57,906 nucleotides of DNA from Streptomyces violaceoruber (lineage in GTDB: Bacteria > Actinomycetota > Actinomycetes > Streptomycetales > Streptomycetaceae), in contig JODI01000053.1 in the NCBI GenBank assembly GCA_000720805.1, forward strand, positions 1 through 57,906, written 5' to 3'. Made by a program: the position numbers and the translations under genes. Each line of letters begins with the position of its first letter. The stretch's first letter is position 1. This document shows positions 34,363-42,534 of the stretch, piece by piece. Below the pieces are notes generated by a model. That model saw nothing but the letters and a program-made list of their open reading frames with translations, had not been told where the DNA came from and did not search any database.

Positions 34363-34727
34363 GGCGTGTTCACCTTCTCGGCGATGTGGACGTGGGTGTA
34401 GTTCGGCTGATCGGACGGCGCAGACGTGTAGATCCACATCCCCTTCTGGCCTGCGAGAGGGGTCACACTCACAAGCTCATGACCAGCACATTCGCTGCAG
34501 GAGGGGCGTCCCTCCTCCGGTGGGGGAGTGGCGGACGAATCGGACACGCGGCGGGCCGAGCGCCACAGCGCGACCGCGCCGGACACGACCACCAGAAGCA
34601 CGCCGGCCGCCTCATCGATGGCGAACGCGACCGCCACCAGGGCGCCACCGATCACGACCAGGACGCACGCGCCGGCCGCCGCGGAACGCTCTTCCGGCTC
34701 CTCGGCAGGCTGCTTCTTCGCGGCCAT
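34359..34727 (-). CDS. Membrane protein with CxxC tail
   Basis: 122 aa. Two close transmembrane helices (residues ~17-55, CVLVVIGGALVAVAF and AAGVLLVVVSGAVALW) and a soluble C-terminal part with SCSEC, a likely zinc site. Start ATG at 34727 overlaps the upstream stop by one base. No family recognised. Confidence 0.7.
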   Translation of the reverse strand: MAAKKQPAEEPEERSAAAGACVLVVIGGALVAVAFAIDEAAGVLLVVVSGAVALWRSARRVSDSSATPPPEEGRPSCSECAGHELVSVTPLAGQKGMWIYTSAPSDQPNYTHVHIAEKVNTP

Positions 34728-35233
34728 CAGAACGCCCCGTAGACGCGGTCGCCGACCAGGGACGCGGCTGTCGCAAGGGGCACCGCCGCGAAGCCCGCGA
34801 CCCCGGCAGAGGTGCCGAGGCAGATGCCGCACCAGCCGCCGCGCTTCAGTTCCGACCCGTACTTCGACTTCTTGACGGCGGCGAGGAACGCCACGGTGAG
34901 GATGAGCACGATGCCGAGGCCGGGCCCGGACAGGGGGACGAACGTCTTGGCGGCCGCCTGCTGGCCGCCGGCGCCTCCGACGCCCCACACCAGGGCCACG
35001 TCTCCCAGCCAGTTGGAGAGGCCGAGGACGGTGCCGGACACGAGTCCGACGAGGCCGCCGACTCCGAGCGTGGTGAGGCAGCCGTATGTCCAGCCGAGGA
35101 GGAACGGCAGCAGCTCGGATGCCTGCTTCATGGGGTCTTTCATGAGGGTCTTGCGGCCGGGCCACCAGGTGGTGAGCTGGTGGGCGAGGAGGCACAGGCC
35201 GATGGTGACGCCGCCGTAGGTGACGTAGTTCAT
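34727..35233 (-). CDS. Multi-pass membrane protein
   Basis: 168 aa with about four hydrophobic helices (GVTIGLCLLAHQL, LLPFLLGWTYGCLTTLGVGGLVGLVSG, GLGIVLILTVAFLAAV, CGICLGTSAGVAGFAAVPLATAA). AAGGA lies 8 nt before ATG at 35233. Similar proteins occur beside SpdB-like genes of actinomycete plasmids and phages; role unknown. Confidence 0.75.
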   Translation of the reverse strand: MNYVTYGGVTIGLCLLAHQLTTWWPGRKTLMKDPMKQASELLPFLLGWTYGCLTTLGVGGLVGLVSGTVLGLSNWLGDVALVWGVGGAGGQQAAAKTFVPLSGPGLGIVLILTVAFLAAVKKSKYGSELKRGGWCGICLGTSAGVAGFAAVPLATAASLVGDRVYGAF

Positions 35234-35244
35234 GGATGAGTCCT

Positions 35245-35391
35245 TCAGCGGAGGACGGCCACGCTGAGCGCGGCGAGGGTGAGGATGAAGGCGACGGTCC
35301 CGGAGATGCGGGGGACGTCGTGGAGCGCGAGCGCGCACAGCCCGAAGAGGGCGAGCAGGGCGGACAGCCCGAAGAGCGCGGGGAGGATCAC
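35245..35391 (-). CDS. 48-aa two-helix membrane peptide
   Basis: GTG at 35391 overlaps the upstream stop (GTGA). Two hydrophobic helices (LFGLSALLALFGLCALAL and GTVAFILTLAALSVAVL) with a short loop. Coupled start and position between two membrane-protein genes support it. Confidence 0.6.
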   Translation of the reverse strand: MILPALFGLSALLALFGLCALALHDVPRISGTVAFILTLAALSVAVLR

Positions 35392-36200
35392 GAGCCGTCG
35401 CGGGCCTTACGGAGGACGCGTCGGCCGTAGCCGTCGGAGACGCCGAGTCTGGTTCCGACGTCGGTTCCGGTGAGTTCCGGTTCGGTCTCCAGCCAGGTGC
35501 GCGCGAGGGTGACGCGGGCTTCGAAGGTGGTGTTCTGGCTGTCCTCGGTCTCGATGTCGGCGGCGCCGGTTCCGGTGGGCGGAACTGCGGGCGGAACTGG
35601 TTCCGGCGCCGGTTCCGTCGCGGGTTCGAAGCCGGTGGGGAGCGTGGCGAACCAGTGGGAGAGCGGCACGTCAGGGCTGGTTCCGCTGTCGGTTCCGCTG
35701 GTTCCGCCCGCGAGTTCCGCGAGGGGTGTCCAGGGGCCAAGGACGGGTGCAACGGGGGGCGCGTCGACAGTCTCGGTCGTGGGGCTATCCCTACGACTGG
35801 CCCGCTCGATGGTGATCGGTTCCGCCGGGGCGGAACTCGGTTCCGGCACCAGTTCCGCCGGTTCCGCGATCGGTTCCGTCTGGCCCTCGGAGAGCCGGTG
35901 GACGCGCCACAGCACGAGCGGGGCGACCGCCGAGACCGCGACGACCAGCACCACCGACACGGGCAGCAACCCGACCTCGACGAGGTGCGACGCGGCATTC
36001 ACCGCGATCAGAGTGACGACGACCGTGAACACGTCCCGGCGGGCCCGCAGCGCGGCGAGCGCGTACACGTCGAGGGCGGCCGGGACGCCGGCGGCGACGT
36101 ACTGGCCGAAGCCGCATGCGACCGCGAGGCGGTACTCGGCCGATGCGAGGACGACGAGAACCGCGACCAGGGCGGCCCACAGCAGCGGGTCGCGCTTCAC
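35388..36200 (-). CDS. SpdB/DUF2637-like membrane protein with C-terminal HTH
   Basis: 270 aa. The first ~110 residues have four membrane helices with the pattern AEYRLAVACGFG and AALDVYALAALRARRDVF of DUF2637/SpdB-type proteins, which help intramycelial spread of Streptomyces conjugative elements. A Pro/Glu-rich linker follows (~110-215), and the last ~45 residues (LARTWLETEPELTGTDVGTRLGVSDGYGRRVLRKAR) form a winged HTH. Presence in a phage genome is notable. Annotated by pattern, not by search. Confidence 0.75.
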   Translation of the reverse strand: MKRDPLLWAALVAVLVVLASAEYRLAVACGFGQYVAAGVPAALDVYALAALRARRDVFTVVVTLIAVNAASHLVEVGLLPVSVVLVVAVSAVAPLVLWRVHRLSEGQTEPIAEPAELVPEPSSAPAEPITIERASRRDSPTTETVDAPPVAPVLGPWTPLAELAGGTSGTDSGTSPDVPLSHWFATLPTGFEPATEPAPEPVPPAVPPTGTGAADIETEDSQNTTFEARVTLARTWLETEPELTGTDVGTRLGVSDGYGRRVLRKARDGS

Positions 36201-36562
36201 TGGCCGCCTCCGCCGAGGATTCGGGCGAGTTCACGGCCGAGGGCGCGCACCCGAGCAGCCGCCTCGACTAGGTCGTCGGCCAGCTGCTCCACCTCGTCCG
36301 GGGTGTGGGTGCCGCTCAGGTCGGCAACCTCCACGTGCAGGCCGACGTTGCGGTCGACGTTGGAGAACGGGGCCTGCGTCAGGAACGCCCGGAACACCTC
36401 GCGGCCGCCGGAAGCGATGACGTGCTCGGGCCCGTCGTGGCTGATGTCGACCTTGTACTCGGCGCGGGGGTTGGGGTGGCCGGCGCACCAGTCGGGTTCG
36501 TCGATCTCCAGCGGCTTGTGGACGAAGATGTTCACCACTGCGGTGCGGGGCTCGGTGCTCAC
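36197..36562 (-). CDS. DUF6907-like hypothetical protein
   Basis: 121 aa. DWCAGHPNPRAEYKVDISHDG and a C-terminal helix DEVEQLADDLVEAAARVRALG resemble the DUF6907 proteins of actinomycete mobile elements. GTG at 36562 overlaps the preceding stop. No shown activity. Confidence 0.6.
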   Translation of the reverse strand: MSTEPRTAVVNIFVHKPLEIDEPDWCAGHPNPRAEYKVDISHDGPEHVIASGGREVFRAFLTQAPFSNVDRNVGLHVEVADLSGTHTPDEVEQLADDLVEAAARVRALGRELARILGGGGQ

Positions 36563-36885
36563 TGGTCCTCCCCGGTGGGGAGGGTGACGGCCTCGAGCCA
36601 GGTCTTGCCCTCGTCGAGTGCGGCGTGGGCCTGGTCGACGGTGACGTATCCGGCGACGGGGTGCTTGGCGAGGCGCTCGCGGAGGTAGCGGGCAATCCAG
36701 TCGATGCCGATGTAGTCGTCTTCGAGGACGCTGCGCAGGGCGATCCGGGCGTGCACGACGCGGTCGTTCAGCAGCCGGTCGTGCGCTTCGGTGCCGCCGA
36801 CCGCCGCGGGGTGCGGGAGGTCGATGGCTTCGAGGACGGTCGCGAGCAGGTCGCGGACGGGCTCGGGGAGTTCAGTGTGGGTCAT
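36559..36885 (-). CDS. Hypothetical early protein, 108 aa
   Basis: Helical and acidic (VRDLLATVLEAIDLPHP, RIALRSVLEDDYIGIDWIARYLRERLAKHP). ATG at 36885 overlaps the previous stop. Seen in series with DUF6907-like and HTH genes. Family not recognised. Confidence 0.7.
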   Translation of the reverse strand: MTHTELPEPVRDLLATVLEAIDLPHPAAVGGTEAHDRLLNDRVVHARIALRSVLEDDYIGIDWIARYLRERLAKHPVAGYVTVDQAHAALDEGKTWLEAVTLPTGEDQ

Positions 36886-37046
36886 CGGGCACCGCCGGTC
36901 TTGGCGATGACTCCGGTGACGCCGGCCTCGGTGACGCGCACCATGATGGTGCGGCCGGGGCTGCGGCGGATGATGCCCGCGGCGACGAGGCGCCGGGCGG
37001 GGCTGACCTGCACGCATGCGGGCGCGCTAAGGTTCTGCTGGTCCAT
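36882..37046 (-). CDS. Small winged-helix-like protein, 54 aa
   Basis: CVQVSPARRLVAAGIIRRSPGRTIMVRVTEAG could form a helix and beta wing. ATG at 37046; the end overlaps the next start (ATGA). Confidence 0.6.
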   Translation of the reverse strand: MDQQNLSAPACVQVSPARRLVAAGIIRRSPGRTIMVRVTEAGVTGVIAKTGGAR

Positions 37047-37098
37047 GACGAGGTCCGATCTCGTTCGTGGGCTGTGGGGTCGGGCGGCGCGCGCGCCT

Positions 37099-37116
37099 CG
37101 GGTGTTCCAGCACCCG
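37099..37116 (-). terminator. Weak hairpin
   Basis: CGGGTG-TTCCAG-CACCCG, 24 bp after the gene that stops at 37140. No T tract. Confidence 0.4.
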
Positions 37117-37139
37117 GGAGCTGTCGTCCGGCCCCGCTT

Positions 37140-37349
37140 CTATTTGGTTGTGTACTTCTTGATCGCGTTTGCGACGGCGGTCCAGCTGAGTCCCAGCTGT
37201 TTCGCCAGCGCGTACACGCTGCCGAGCTCGGCGGCCCCTTCTTTCAGGGCTTCGGCTCGTCGTCTGCGGGCTCGTTCCGCCTGGTCGTCGAGCTGTTCCA
37301 GCAACTCGTCTTCCGCGCGGATCCGGTCCCGCCAGGGGGGCGTTTCCAC
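37140..37349 (-). CDS. Small HTH protein, 69 aa
   Basis: A charged helical N-terminus (AEDELLEQLDDQAERARRRRAEALKEG) followed by a helix-turn-helix, VYALAKQLGLSWTAVANAIKKY. GTG at 37349 is the only start close to the conserved part. The 50 bp upstream are AT-rich (TTGCATATAAC on the minus strand), likely a promoter, so a new transcription unit may begin here. Confidence 0.7.
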   Translation of the reverse strand: METPPWRDRIRAEDELLEQLDDQAERARRRRAEALKEGAAELGSVYALAKQLGLSWTAVANAIKKYTTK

Positions 37350-37399
37350 CTCTGCGAGGCTATCACAGAGGGGGTTATATGCAAGGGGGGCTGCGACAC

Positions 37400-38035
37400 T
37401 CACGCCGACTCCTTCACCTGGTGGTGCAGCAGCAGCAGCCAGTCCCGCTCGGACTCGTACACGTAGCCGCACCACCGGCACGGCACCCGCCCCTGCCCCG
37501 GCAGACGGGAGATGACCGCACCGCAGACCACGCCCTCGCCATCGACCGCGACGCACGTCCCCAGCCGCTGCGGCCGGGGCGGCGCCTCACCAACGATCGA
37601 CAGGGCCGCGCCCTCCATCTCCCGCACCTCACGGGCAAGGTCACCGGCGGCCGGGTACTCCGCGGCGATCCACTCCAGCTCCATCCCCAGCCACCGGCAC
37701 GCGACCACAACCCGGCGGCCCATGCCGCCCTCGGTAGGCGGGGCTCCGTGCTGCGGCCAGCGCACCCGCTGCACGTCCGCCCGCCACGACTCCAGCACCA
37801 GGACGATGCCGCCCTGCCGGAGATCGATGACGTCCTCGTTCAGCGGGGACCGCGGGCCGGCCGGGCCCGATGAGACGTACTCGGCGGGGCCGGACCGGCG
37901 CGGCACCAGGTGTGCGGCCAACTCGGCGAACAGTGCGGGCAGCCGCTCCAGCCGCCCGGCGAGAGCGAGGGTGTCCCGCTCGCACAGGTAGCCGTGCTCG
38001 ATATCGCGCTCGCACAGCCCGCAAGATGCGGTCAC
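37400..38035 (-). CDS. Zinc-ribbon protein, 211 aa
   Basis: Starts with CGLCERDIEHGYLCERD (two CxxC-like pairs) and ends with VPCRWCGYVYE, two probable zinc sites flanking a helical domain (WLGMELEWIAAEYPAAGDLAREVREME). GTG at 38035 overlaps the preceding stop. Proteins of this kind are frequent in Streptomyces phages; function unknown. Confidence 0.75.
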   Translation of the reverse strand: MTASCGLCERDIEHGYLCERDTLALAGRLERLPALFAELAAHLVPRRSGPAEYVSSGPAGPRSPLNEDVIDLRQGGIVLVLESWRADVQRVRWPQHGAPPTEGGMGRRVVVACRWLGMELEWIAAEYPAAGDLAREVREMEGAALSIVGEAPPRPQRLGTCVAVDGEGVVCGAVISRLPGQGRVPCRWCGYVYESERDWLLLLHHQVKESA

Positions 38036-38199
38036 GCCTCAGCCCTCGCGCGGGCGGCATCGAGCTGAGCCTGCGCGGCGCGCGCGGCCTTCCGGGCGCG
38101 ACGGTCGTCGCGAATCCCGAAGGCGATGTGGACGAGCAGCATGAGGTACATGCCAGCCGAGGCGCCGAGGGCGAGCAGTTCGAAGTCGTGGTCAGTCAC
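38032..38199 (-). CDS. 55-aa membrane peptide
   Basis: One N-terminal membrane helix (LLALGASAGMYLMLLVHIAFG) and a basic amphipathic helix rich in Ala/Arg. GTG at 38199 has a perfect AGGAGG 6 nt upstream. Confidence 0.7.
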   Translation of the reverse strand: MTDHDFELLALGASAGMYLMLLVHIAFGIRDDRRARKAARAAQAQLDAARARAEA

Positions 38200-38231
38200 G
38201 AGAACCTCCTTCCGTGGTGTGCTGTAGGGAG

Positions 38232-38258
38232 GTCGGGCCTGATAGGGACAGGCCCGAC
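38232..38258 (-). terminator. Hairpin between early genes
   Basis: 9-bp stem GTCGGGCCT/AGGCCCGAC with a 9-nt loop, 3 bp past the stop at 38262; likely ends or attenuates the unit from 39058. Confidence 0.6.
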
Positions 38259-38261
38259 CGG

Positions 38262-38681
38262 TCATTCGTCCGATGCCGTGGGTTCGTCGGATGGCAGGTA
38301 CAGGCGGACGAAGTTGTCGTCATCTGTCGGGTCGCCCGTGATGCCATCCGCGTCCGTGCAGATCGGGTCGAGGCTGCCGTCGGCCCGCACGTTCCAGGCG
38401 ACGACTGTCCAGGTGAACGTGGTGCCGTCGTCGGCCCGGTACTCGGCGAGCCAACCGCCCCCGGGAATGGCGCCTACGACGGCTGCCGAGTCGGCCTCGA
38501 TCACCCTGGTGAAGTTGTTGTAGCTGCTCGCGTCGACCAGTCGGCCGGTGCGGGGATCGAGGACCTGGGCGGCGCCGTTGTCGTCCCAGGCGACGACGTT
38601 CTTGGTGGTGAAGTGGCTGTTGCCGGGGTCCTTCTCCTGGCGGTAGTAGGCCACGTAAGCGCCGGGTTCTGCGGGGATCAT
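38262..38681 (-). CDS. Hypothetical protein, 139 aa
   Basis: Beta-rich acidic protein (GAYVAYYRQEKDPGNS, VVAWDDNGAAQVLDPRTGRLVDA, FTWTVVAWNVRADGSLDPI). ATG at 38681 overlaps the preceding stop (ATGA). Not recognised. Confidence 0.7.
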   Translation of the reverse strand: MIPAEPGAYVAYYRQEKDPGNSHFTTKNVVAWDDNGAAQVLDPRTGRLVDASSYNNFTRVIEADSAAVVGAIPGGGWLAEYRADDGTTFTWTVVAWNVRADGSLDPICTDADGITGDPTDDDNFVRLYLPSDEPTASDE

Positions 38682-39058
38682 CGGTGTTCCTCCAGGAGTG
38701 GGATGGTCTGGGCGCGGAGTCGATCGATCGCGGCCGTGGCGCGCCCCTCGTGCATGGCGTCGAGTTGTGCGGTTGTGGGTTGCTTCAGCAGCTGGTAGAC
38801 GTCTGCCAGCGGCACGCTGGTCACGACGATCCGGTAGCCGTGCCCCATGTAGGGGCCGTTCGGGATGTGGCAGTGACTCGCGCGGTGCAGGACATCGCCG
38901 GGCCGTGTCGTGTCGTCGCCGTGCGCGTGCCAGGTGGCACACCACGAGCACCAAACGCAGGCGTGGCGCCACTTGGCGGGATCGATGGGGCGCCGGCCGA
39001 GGAAGCCCAAGAGGGTGGGGGCCGACTGCCAGGCTTCGAGTCGGTTCAGCAGGCTCAC
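38678..39058 (-). CDS. Cys/His-rich protein, 126 aa
   Basis: CVWCSWCATWHAHG gives three Cys and two His in 14 residues, and further Cys/His follow (HRASHCH), so metal binding is likely. GTG at 39058 has AAGGAG 6 nt upstream. It is the first gene after a 215-bp AT-rich gap. Confidence 0.75.
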   Translation of the reverse strand: MSLLNRLEAWQSAPTLLGFLGRRPIDPAKWRHACVWCSWCATWHAHGDDTTRPGDVLHRASHCHIPNGPYMGHGYRIVVTSVPLADVYQLLKQPTTAQLDAMHEGRATAAIDRLRAQTIPLLEEHR

Positions 39059-39273
39059 GTTCGCTCCTTCAGGGTTGTTTCCCTTTTTTCCATGCCGTGC
39101 AGGTGTGGAAGTTCTTGGCTGCATGGTCGTCGTGCTCACTGGTTGGTCATGAACACCCTTACAGTTGACTACAGAGAGTAATAGTTACTTTCAAAATGAG
39201 CTTTTTAGGGGACCTGTAAGTAATCAACGCCCGTTCTCGGCCTCCCTTGAGGCATGGAATTAATGGAAAGAAC
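39059..39273. promoter_or_regulatory. AT-rich intergenic region, probable early promoter
   Basis: No gene seen. The stretch 39160-39230 is much more AT-rich than its surroundings and has a minus-strand TTGAAA at 39189-39194, a plausible -35; no convincing -10 was found. A short stem (GCCTC/GAGGC, 39240-39253) follows the DUF3987 stop. Confidence 0.4.
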
Positions 39274-40839
39274 TCACCCGCCTTTCGCGTTGAACGTCTC
39301 CGGGTGCGCGACAAAACGAGCCTTCGGCGGTCGGCCGCGCGCCCCCTCCTCGCGCGGAGGCGGGTCGATGCGCCGGACCCACCCGGCGTGCTCCAGCACG
39401 CTGAGAGCGGCGTCCACGTCCTCCATGGCCGTGCACCACTTCTGACCCCGAACGGCCTTCTCCACGTCCTTCGCGGCGAATCGGCCCCGCTGGTCGACGC
39501 GGCGCATCCACTCCAGGACCGCGCGGGCGGGACCGAGCTTGGATTGCCGCTCCTCCGACATCAGGTCGGCGACGAGACGCGCATGCTGGATCAGGTACGG
39601 GACCAGGGAGATCGCGTCGTCCATCACCTCGCCGCTCACGGTCAGCGTGGTCGGCTCCTCGTACAGCGCGAGCACAGCGGCGAGCCGCAGGACCTGCCCG
39701 GGCAGTTTCTTCGCCCATCCCTCGACGGCGGCGAGGTCGCCGTGCGCCTTGTGCCGTGGTTCCAGCGCTTCCCAGAACGAGCGGAAGAGATCCTGTGCCT
39801 TCTGGTCCAGGCTCATCACCCGGTACTCGGGGTCGTCGTGGATCGCCTGCAGCATGCGGGCGATGGCGTTGTTGTAGTGGGCGCTCACCTCGGCCGAGAT
39901 CGGCTCGCTGTCGTAGGTCCGCTCTCCGACGCGGCTGGTCGGCATCGCGAAGATGAACCGGGCCATCAGGCCGCGGGCCTCGAAGACGTCCCCGGTCTCT
40001 CCCATACCGGTGAGGAACCCGGGCTGGACGGCCAGGCCGAGGCTGAGGTTCGGGCGCTTGAGCAGGACCGGCGGTCCGCTCTTCCGGTTGACGGAGTGTG
40101 TCTCATGGCTCCAGGCCTTGAGCACGATTTCGGGGTTGGCGGATTTGCTGTACCGGCCGCCGACGTTGCCGAGGAACGACCCCTCGGTGGACAGCACGGC
40201 GAGGCGTTCGCCCTGCTCGGCGATCAGGTCGATGGCGGCCTCAGGAGTGGTGTCGTCTGCGACCAGCTGCGTGTGCACGAGGGGGTCGCCGAGCTCCTCC
40301 AGCTCGGCGTAGGCCACTTCCAGGTTTTGCTTCGCCTTGCTGCGGACGACGGAGTCCTTCGCCTTGATGACGCGGTTCTCGGCCTCGGTGACGGTGGCCT
40401 CGACCATCTTCCGGTTGCGCCGGTCCCGGACGACCGCGACCTTGTCAGCCTCTCGGCGCCGCTCCTCCTCGGCGTAGATGGGCTTGCCCATCAGACTGAG
40501 GGCGGGCGACTTCATCTCTCCGGGCGCGGCGACCGGCATCGTGTACAAGGTGACCGGCTCGATCCAGTCGGGCTTCGGGCTGACTGCCCGGCGCCCTCCA
40601 ATCGCGGTGGATGCGACGGCCATGCCCAGCCAGGCCGGCAGATCGACGGGCACCTGGAGGCTGGTCGAGACCGCCTGCGCCATGGCCCCGATGCCGCGGA
40701 GCCGGGCAGCGTCAAGCGGCAGGGGCGGCGGCGGGGCGAGGGGGACCGGCTCGTCCCACCCCTGACTGTCCTCGGCGTGGACGCCGGACGACCAGTCTGG
40801 TTCCTTGACGTCTTCCGCCCAGTTCGGCTGCTCACTCAC
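39274..40839 (-). CDS. DUF3987 (YfjI-type) replication protein
   Basis: 521 aa. The DUF3987 pattern is visible in LPAWLGMAVASTAIGGRR near the start, PGEMKSPALSLMGKPI in the place of a P-loop, STEGSFLGNVGGRYS, PNLSLGLAVQPGFL, and a C-terminal winged-helix part (VLEWMRRVDQRGRFAAKDV). Proteins of this family stand next to primases and are taken to be replicative helicase or primase partners. No classical GKS/T is present in the P-loop position. GTG at 40839 overlaps the primase stop. Confidence 0.8.
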   Translation of the reverse strand: MSEQPNWAEDVKEPDWSSGVHAEDSQGWDEPVPLAPPPPLPLDAARLRGIGAMAQAVSTSLQVPVDLPAWLGMAVASTAIGGRRAVSPKPDWIEPVTLYTMPVAAPGEMKSPALSLMGKPIYAEEERRREADKVAVVRDRRNRKMVEATVTEAENRVIKAKDSVVRSKAKQNLEVAYAELEELGDPLVHTQLVADDTTPEAAIDLIAEQGERLAVLSTEGSFLGNVGGRYSKSANPEIVLKAWSHETHSVNRKSGPPVLLKRPNLSLGLAVQPGFLTGMGETGDVFEARGLMARFIFAMPTSRVGERTYDSEPISAEVSAHYNNAIARMLQAIHDDPEYRVMSLDQKAQDLFRSFWEALEPRHKAHGDLAAVEGWAKKLPGQVLRLAAVLALYEEPTTLTVSGEVMDDAISLVPYLIQHARLVADLMSEERQSKLGPARAVLEWMRRVDQRGRFAAKDVEKAVRGQKWCTAMEDVDAALSVLEHAGWVRRIDPPPREEGARGRPPKARFVAHPETFNAKGG

Positions 40840-41695
40840 CCTGACCCCGATCGGCGGGGTGGGGACAGGGCGTCCACACCTGGTGGAAGTCGGCGTCCTT
40901 GTGGCCAGCGGCGAAGTGGTCGTGGGCATCCTTCCCGGTGCGAGCCTGGACGACGTAGACCGTGCTGGCCACGCCGCGGAGGCTGTCCACGATGGCCGTG
41001 GCGTGCTCGCGGCCCTTCTCGTCGCGGTCGGCGACGATGGTGACGTCCGCCCCTTCGAGGTAGGCGGCGTGCTCGGCCGTCCACTTCCCGGCGCCGGCCG
41101 CGTTGCAGGTGGCGGCCAGGCCATGGTCGACGAGCGCGTGGACGTCCTTCTCGCCCTCGGCGATCCAGATGACCCGGTCGGCTTCCTTCGCGGCGAGCAA
41201 CTCGGGAAGCCGGTACGGCACGAGGGGAACGAGCCGGTTGCCCTGCTTGTCGTTGAGGGACCAGCGTCGGCCGGAGCGGTTGGTGTCGTCGGGCCGCCAC
41301 TGGGCGAAGCACTTGTGGTCGCAGCGGGTGACGCCGTGGACGACGGCGCCGTTGGCGTCGCGGTAGACGTACTGCGCGACCCGCTTGTGTCCGCGGTCCT
41401 GGCACGGGATCCAGGTGTCGTCTGCGGGCCGATCACGCGGTCGTTCCGACAGAGGCTCATCGAACAGGTCGGCTTCGGTCCAGCCGATCGTGGCGAGGAA
41501 GTCGGTGTTGCCGTCGCACTTGTGGCAGTGGACGACGACGCCGCCGTTGTTGCCGCGCCGGATGGCCACGGTGTCGGGTGAGTCGCCTTCGTGGCAGATG
41601 CCGCGGGTGCGGAGCGCCCCGCCTTGATAGCGGGTGGGCTCCCCTCTGTCGCGCAAGAGATCGGCGAGCCGGTTGAAGGCGATCCCGTCGGTCAC
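40832..41695 (-). CDS. DNA primase-like CHC2/TOPRIM protein
   Basis: 287 aa. A CHC2-type zinc finger (GICHEGDSPDT, VHCHKCDG) lies at residues ~30-65, and a TOPRIM domain at ~175-260 with IAEGEKDVHAL, CNAAGAGKW and VTIVADRDEKGREHA, giving the conserved Glu and DxD. It could prime phage DNA synthesis, or be the N-terminal part of a split primase-helicase with the DUF3987 protein. GTG start at 41695. Confidence 0.88.
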   Translation of the reverse strand: MTDGIAFNRLADLLRDRGEPTRYQGGALRTRGICHEGDSPDTVAIRRGNNGGVVVHCHKCDGNTDFLATIGWTEADLFDEPLSERPRDRPADDTWIPCQDRGHKRVAQYVYRDANGAVVHGVTRCDHKCFAQWRPDDTNRSGRRWSLNDKQGNRLVPLVPYRLPELLAAKEADRVIWIAEGEKDVHALVDHGLAATCNAAGAGKWTAEHAAYLEGADVTIVADRDEKGREHATAIVDSLRGVASTVYVVQARTGKDAHDHFAAGHKDADFHQVWTPCPHPADRGQGE

Positions 41696-41991
41696 GCGGT
41701 CACCTCCGGGAAGTAGTACGTGCCGGTGGGGCGGCCGACGCAGCGCGACGTGCGGGGGCAGACGCGCGGTGTGGTGGCGAGGCCGGCGGGGTGGATGTGC
41801 TGGTGGTCGCAGAACGGGCAGTCGACGACGAGCAGCGCGTGCGGCTCGGCGTCCTCGTGCTGGGTGTCCCGGTAGGGGACCAGGCGGGCTGCGGCGGCGG
41901 CCATCCCGAGCCGGACGGGCGGCGGCTGGATGTCCGCATGGTCCTGCTCGGTGTCCTCCCCGAACTGCGGGAGGGTGATGCTGGTGTTCAC
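41692..41991 (-). CDS. Small CxxC/HxH protein, 99 aa
   Basis: VDCPFCDHQHIHPAGL followed by CPRTSRCVG could bind zinc. GTG at 41991; end overlaps the primase start. Related in style to the Cys/His protein at 38678. Not recognised. Confidence 0.7.
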   Translation of the reverse strand: MNTSITLPQFGEDTEQDHADIQPPPVRLGMAAAAARLVPYRDTQHEDAEPHALLVVDCPFCDHQHIHPAGLATTPRVCPRTSRCVGRPTGTYYFPEVTA

Positions 41992-42041
41992 GAACGGTGC
42001 TCTTTTCTGCGAGCGGGGCCAGTGGTGTTCGTGAGTGCGCG

Positions 42042-42077
42042 TGCGGCCCCGGGCCAGGGGGATAGCCCGGGGCCGCA
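42042..42077 (-). terminator. Hairpin inside early operon
   Basis: Perfect 13-bp stem TGCGGCCCCGGGC and complement, 10-nt loop, 14 bp past the stop at 42091. Confidence 0.8.
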
Positions 42078-42090
42078 GCGCTCCCCGGGG

Positions 42091-42534
42091 TCAGCCGGGA
42101 TTTCGGATGCGGGCGATGGTCTGCTGGTGATCCGCTGCGAAGTGGCGAAGGTGTCGCTGCGCCTCGCTCGCCACGAACGCCCACCGGGTGCCGGCCGGGA
42201 CGTGCACCTCGATCTGCCGCGCTGCGAGGAAGAACGTCGCGGCGATCGCGTGGCCGAGGAAGCTCGAGGCCCTTTGCAGTGCAGGTTCGCTGAGCCGGAC
42301 GATCGCGGTGTGGCAGTCGGTGGACCGCCTTGTCTGTTCGCGCAGGTCGTCCAACACCTCGGTACTGGTGTCGTACCGACCGGTGAGGTCGACAACGGCG
42401 ACGAGCCGCACCTCCGGTACGGGCACCTCGGCAGGGGGCGGCCCCTGCGGCGGCTGCTTCCCACCTTCAGCAACGGCCGCGAGGGGAAGGGGGCCGAGTC
42501 CGGCGGGCCACTGGCCGGGGCGGTGCACGGTCAT
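42091..42534 (-). CDS. Hypothetical early protein, 147 aa
   Basis: A Pro-rich N-terminus and a helical middle (TEVLDDLREQTRRSTDCHTAIVRLSEPAL). ATG at 42534 overlaps the stop of the upstream gene. Not recognised. Confidence 0.65.
   Translation of the reverse strand: MTVHRPGQWPAGLGPLPLAAVAEGGKQPPQGPPPAEVPVPEVRLVAVVDLTGRYDTSTEVLDDLREQTRRSTDCHTAIVRLSEPALQRASSFLGHAIAATFFLAARQIEVHVPAGTRWAFVASEAQRHLRHFAADHQQTIARIRNPG

Noticed and set aside
39240..39253. Terminator after the DUF3987 gene
   Set aside because: Stem of only 5 bp without T tract; left as part of the intergenic description.
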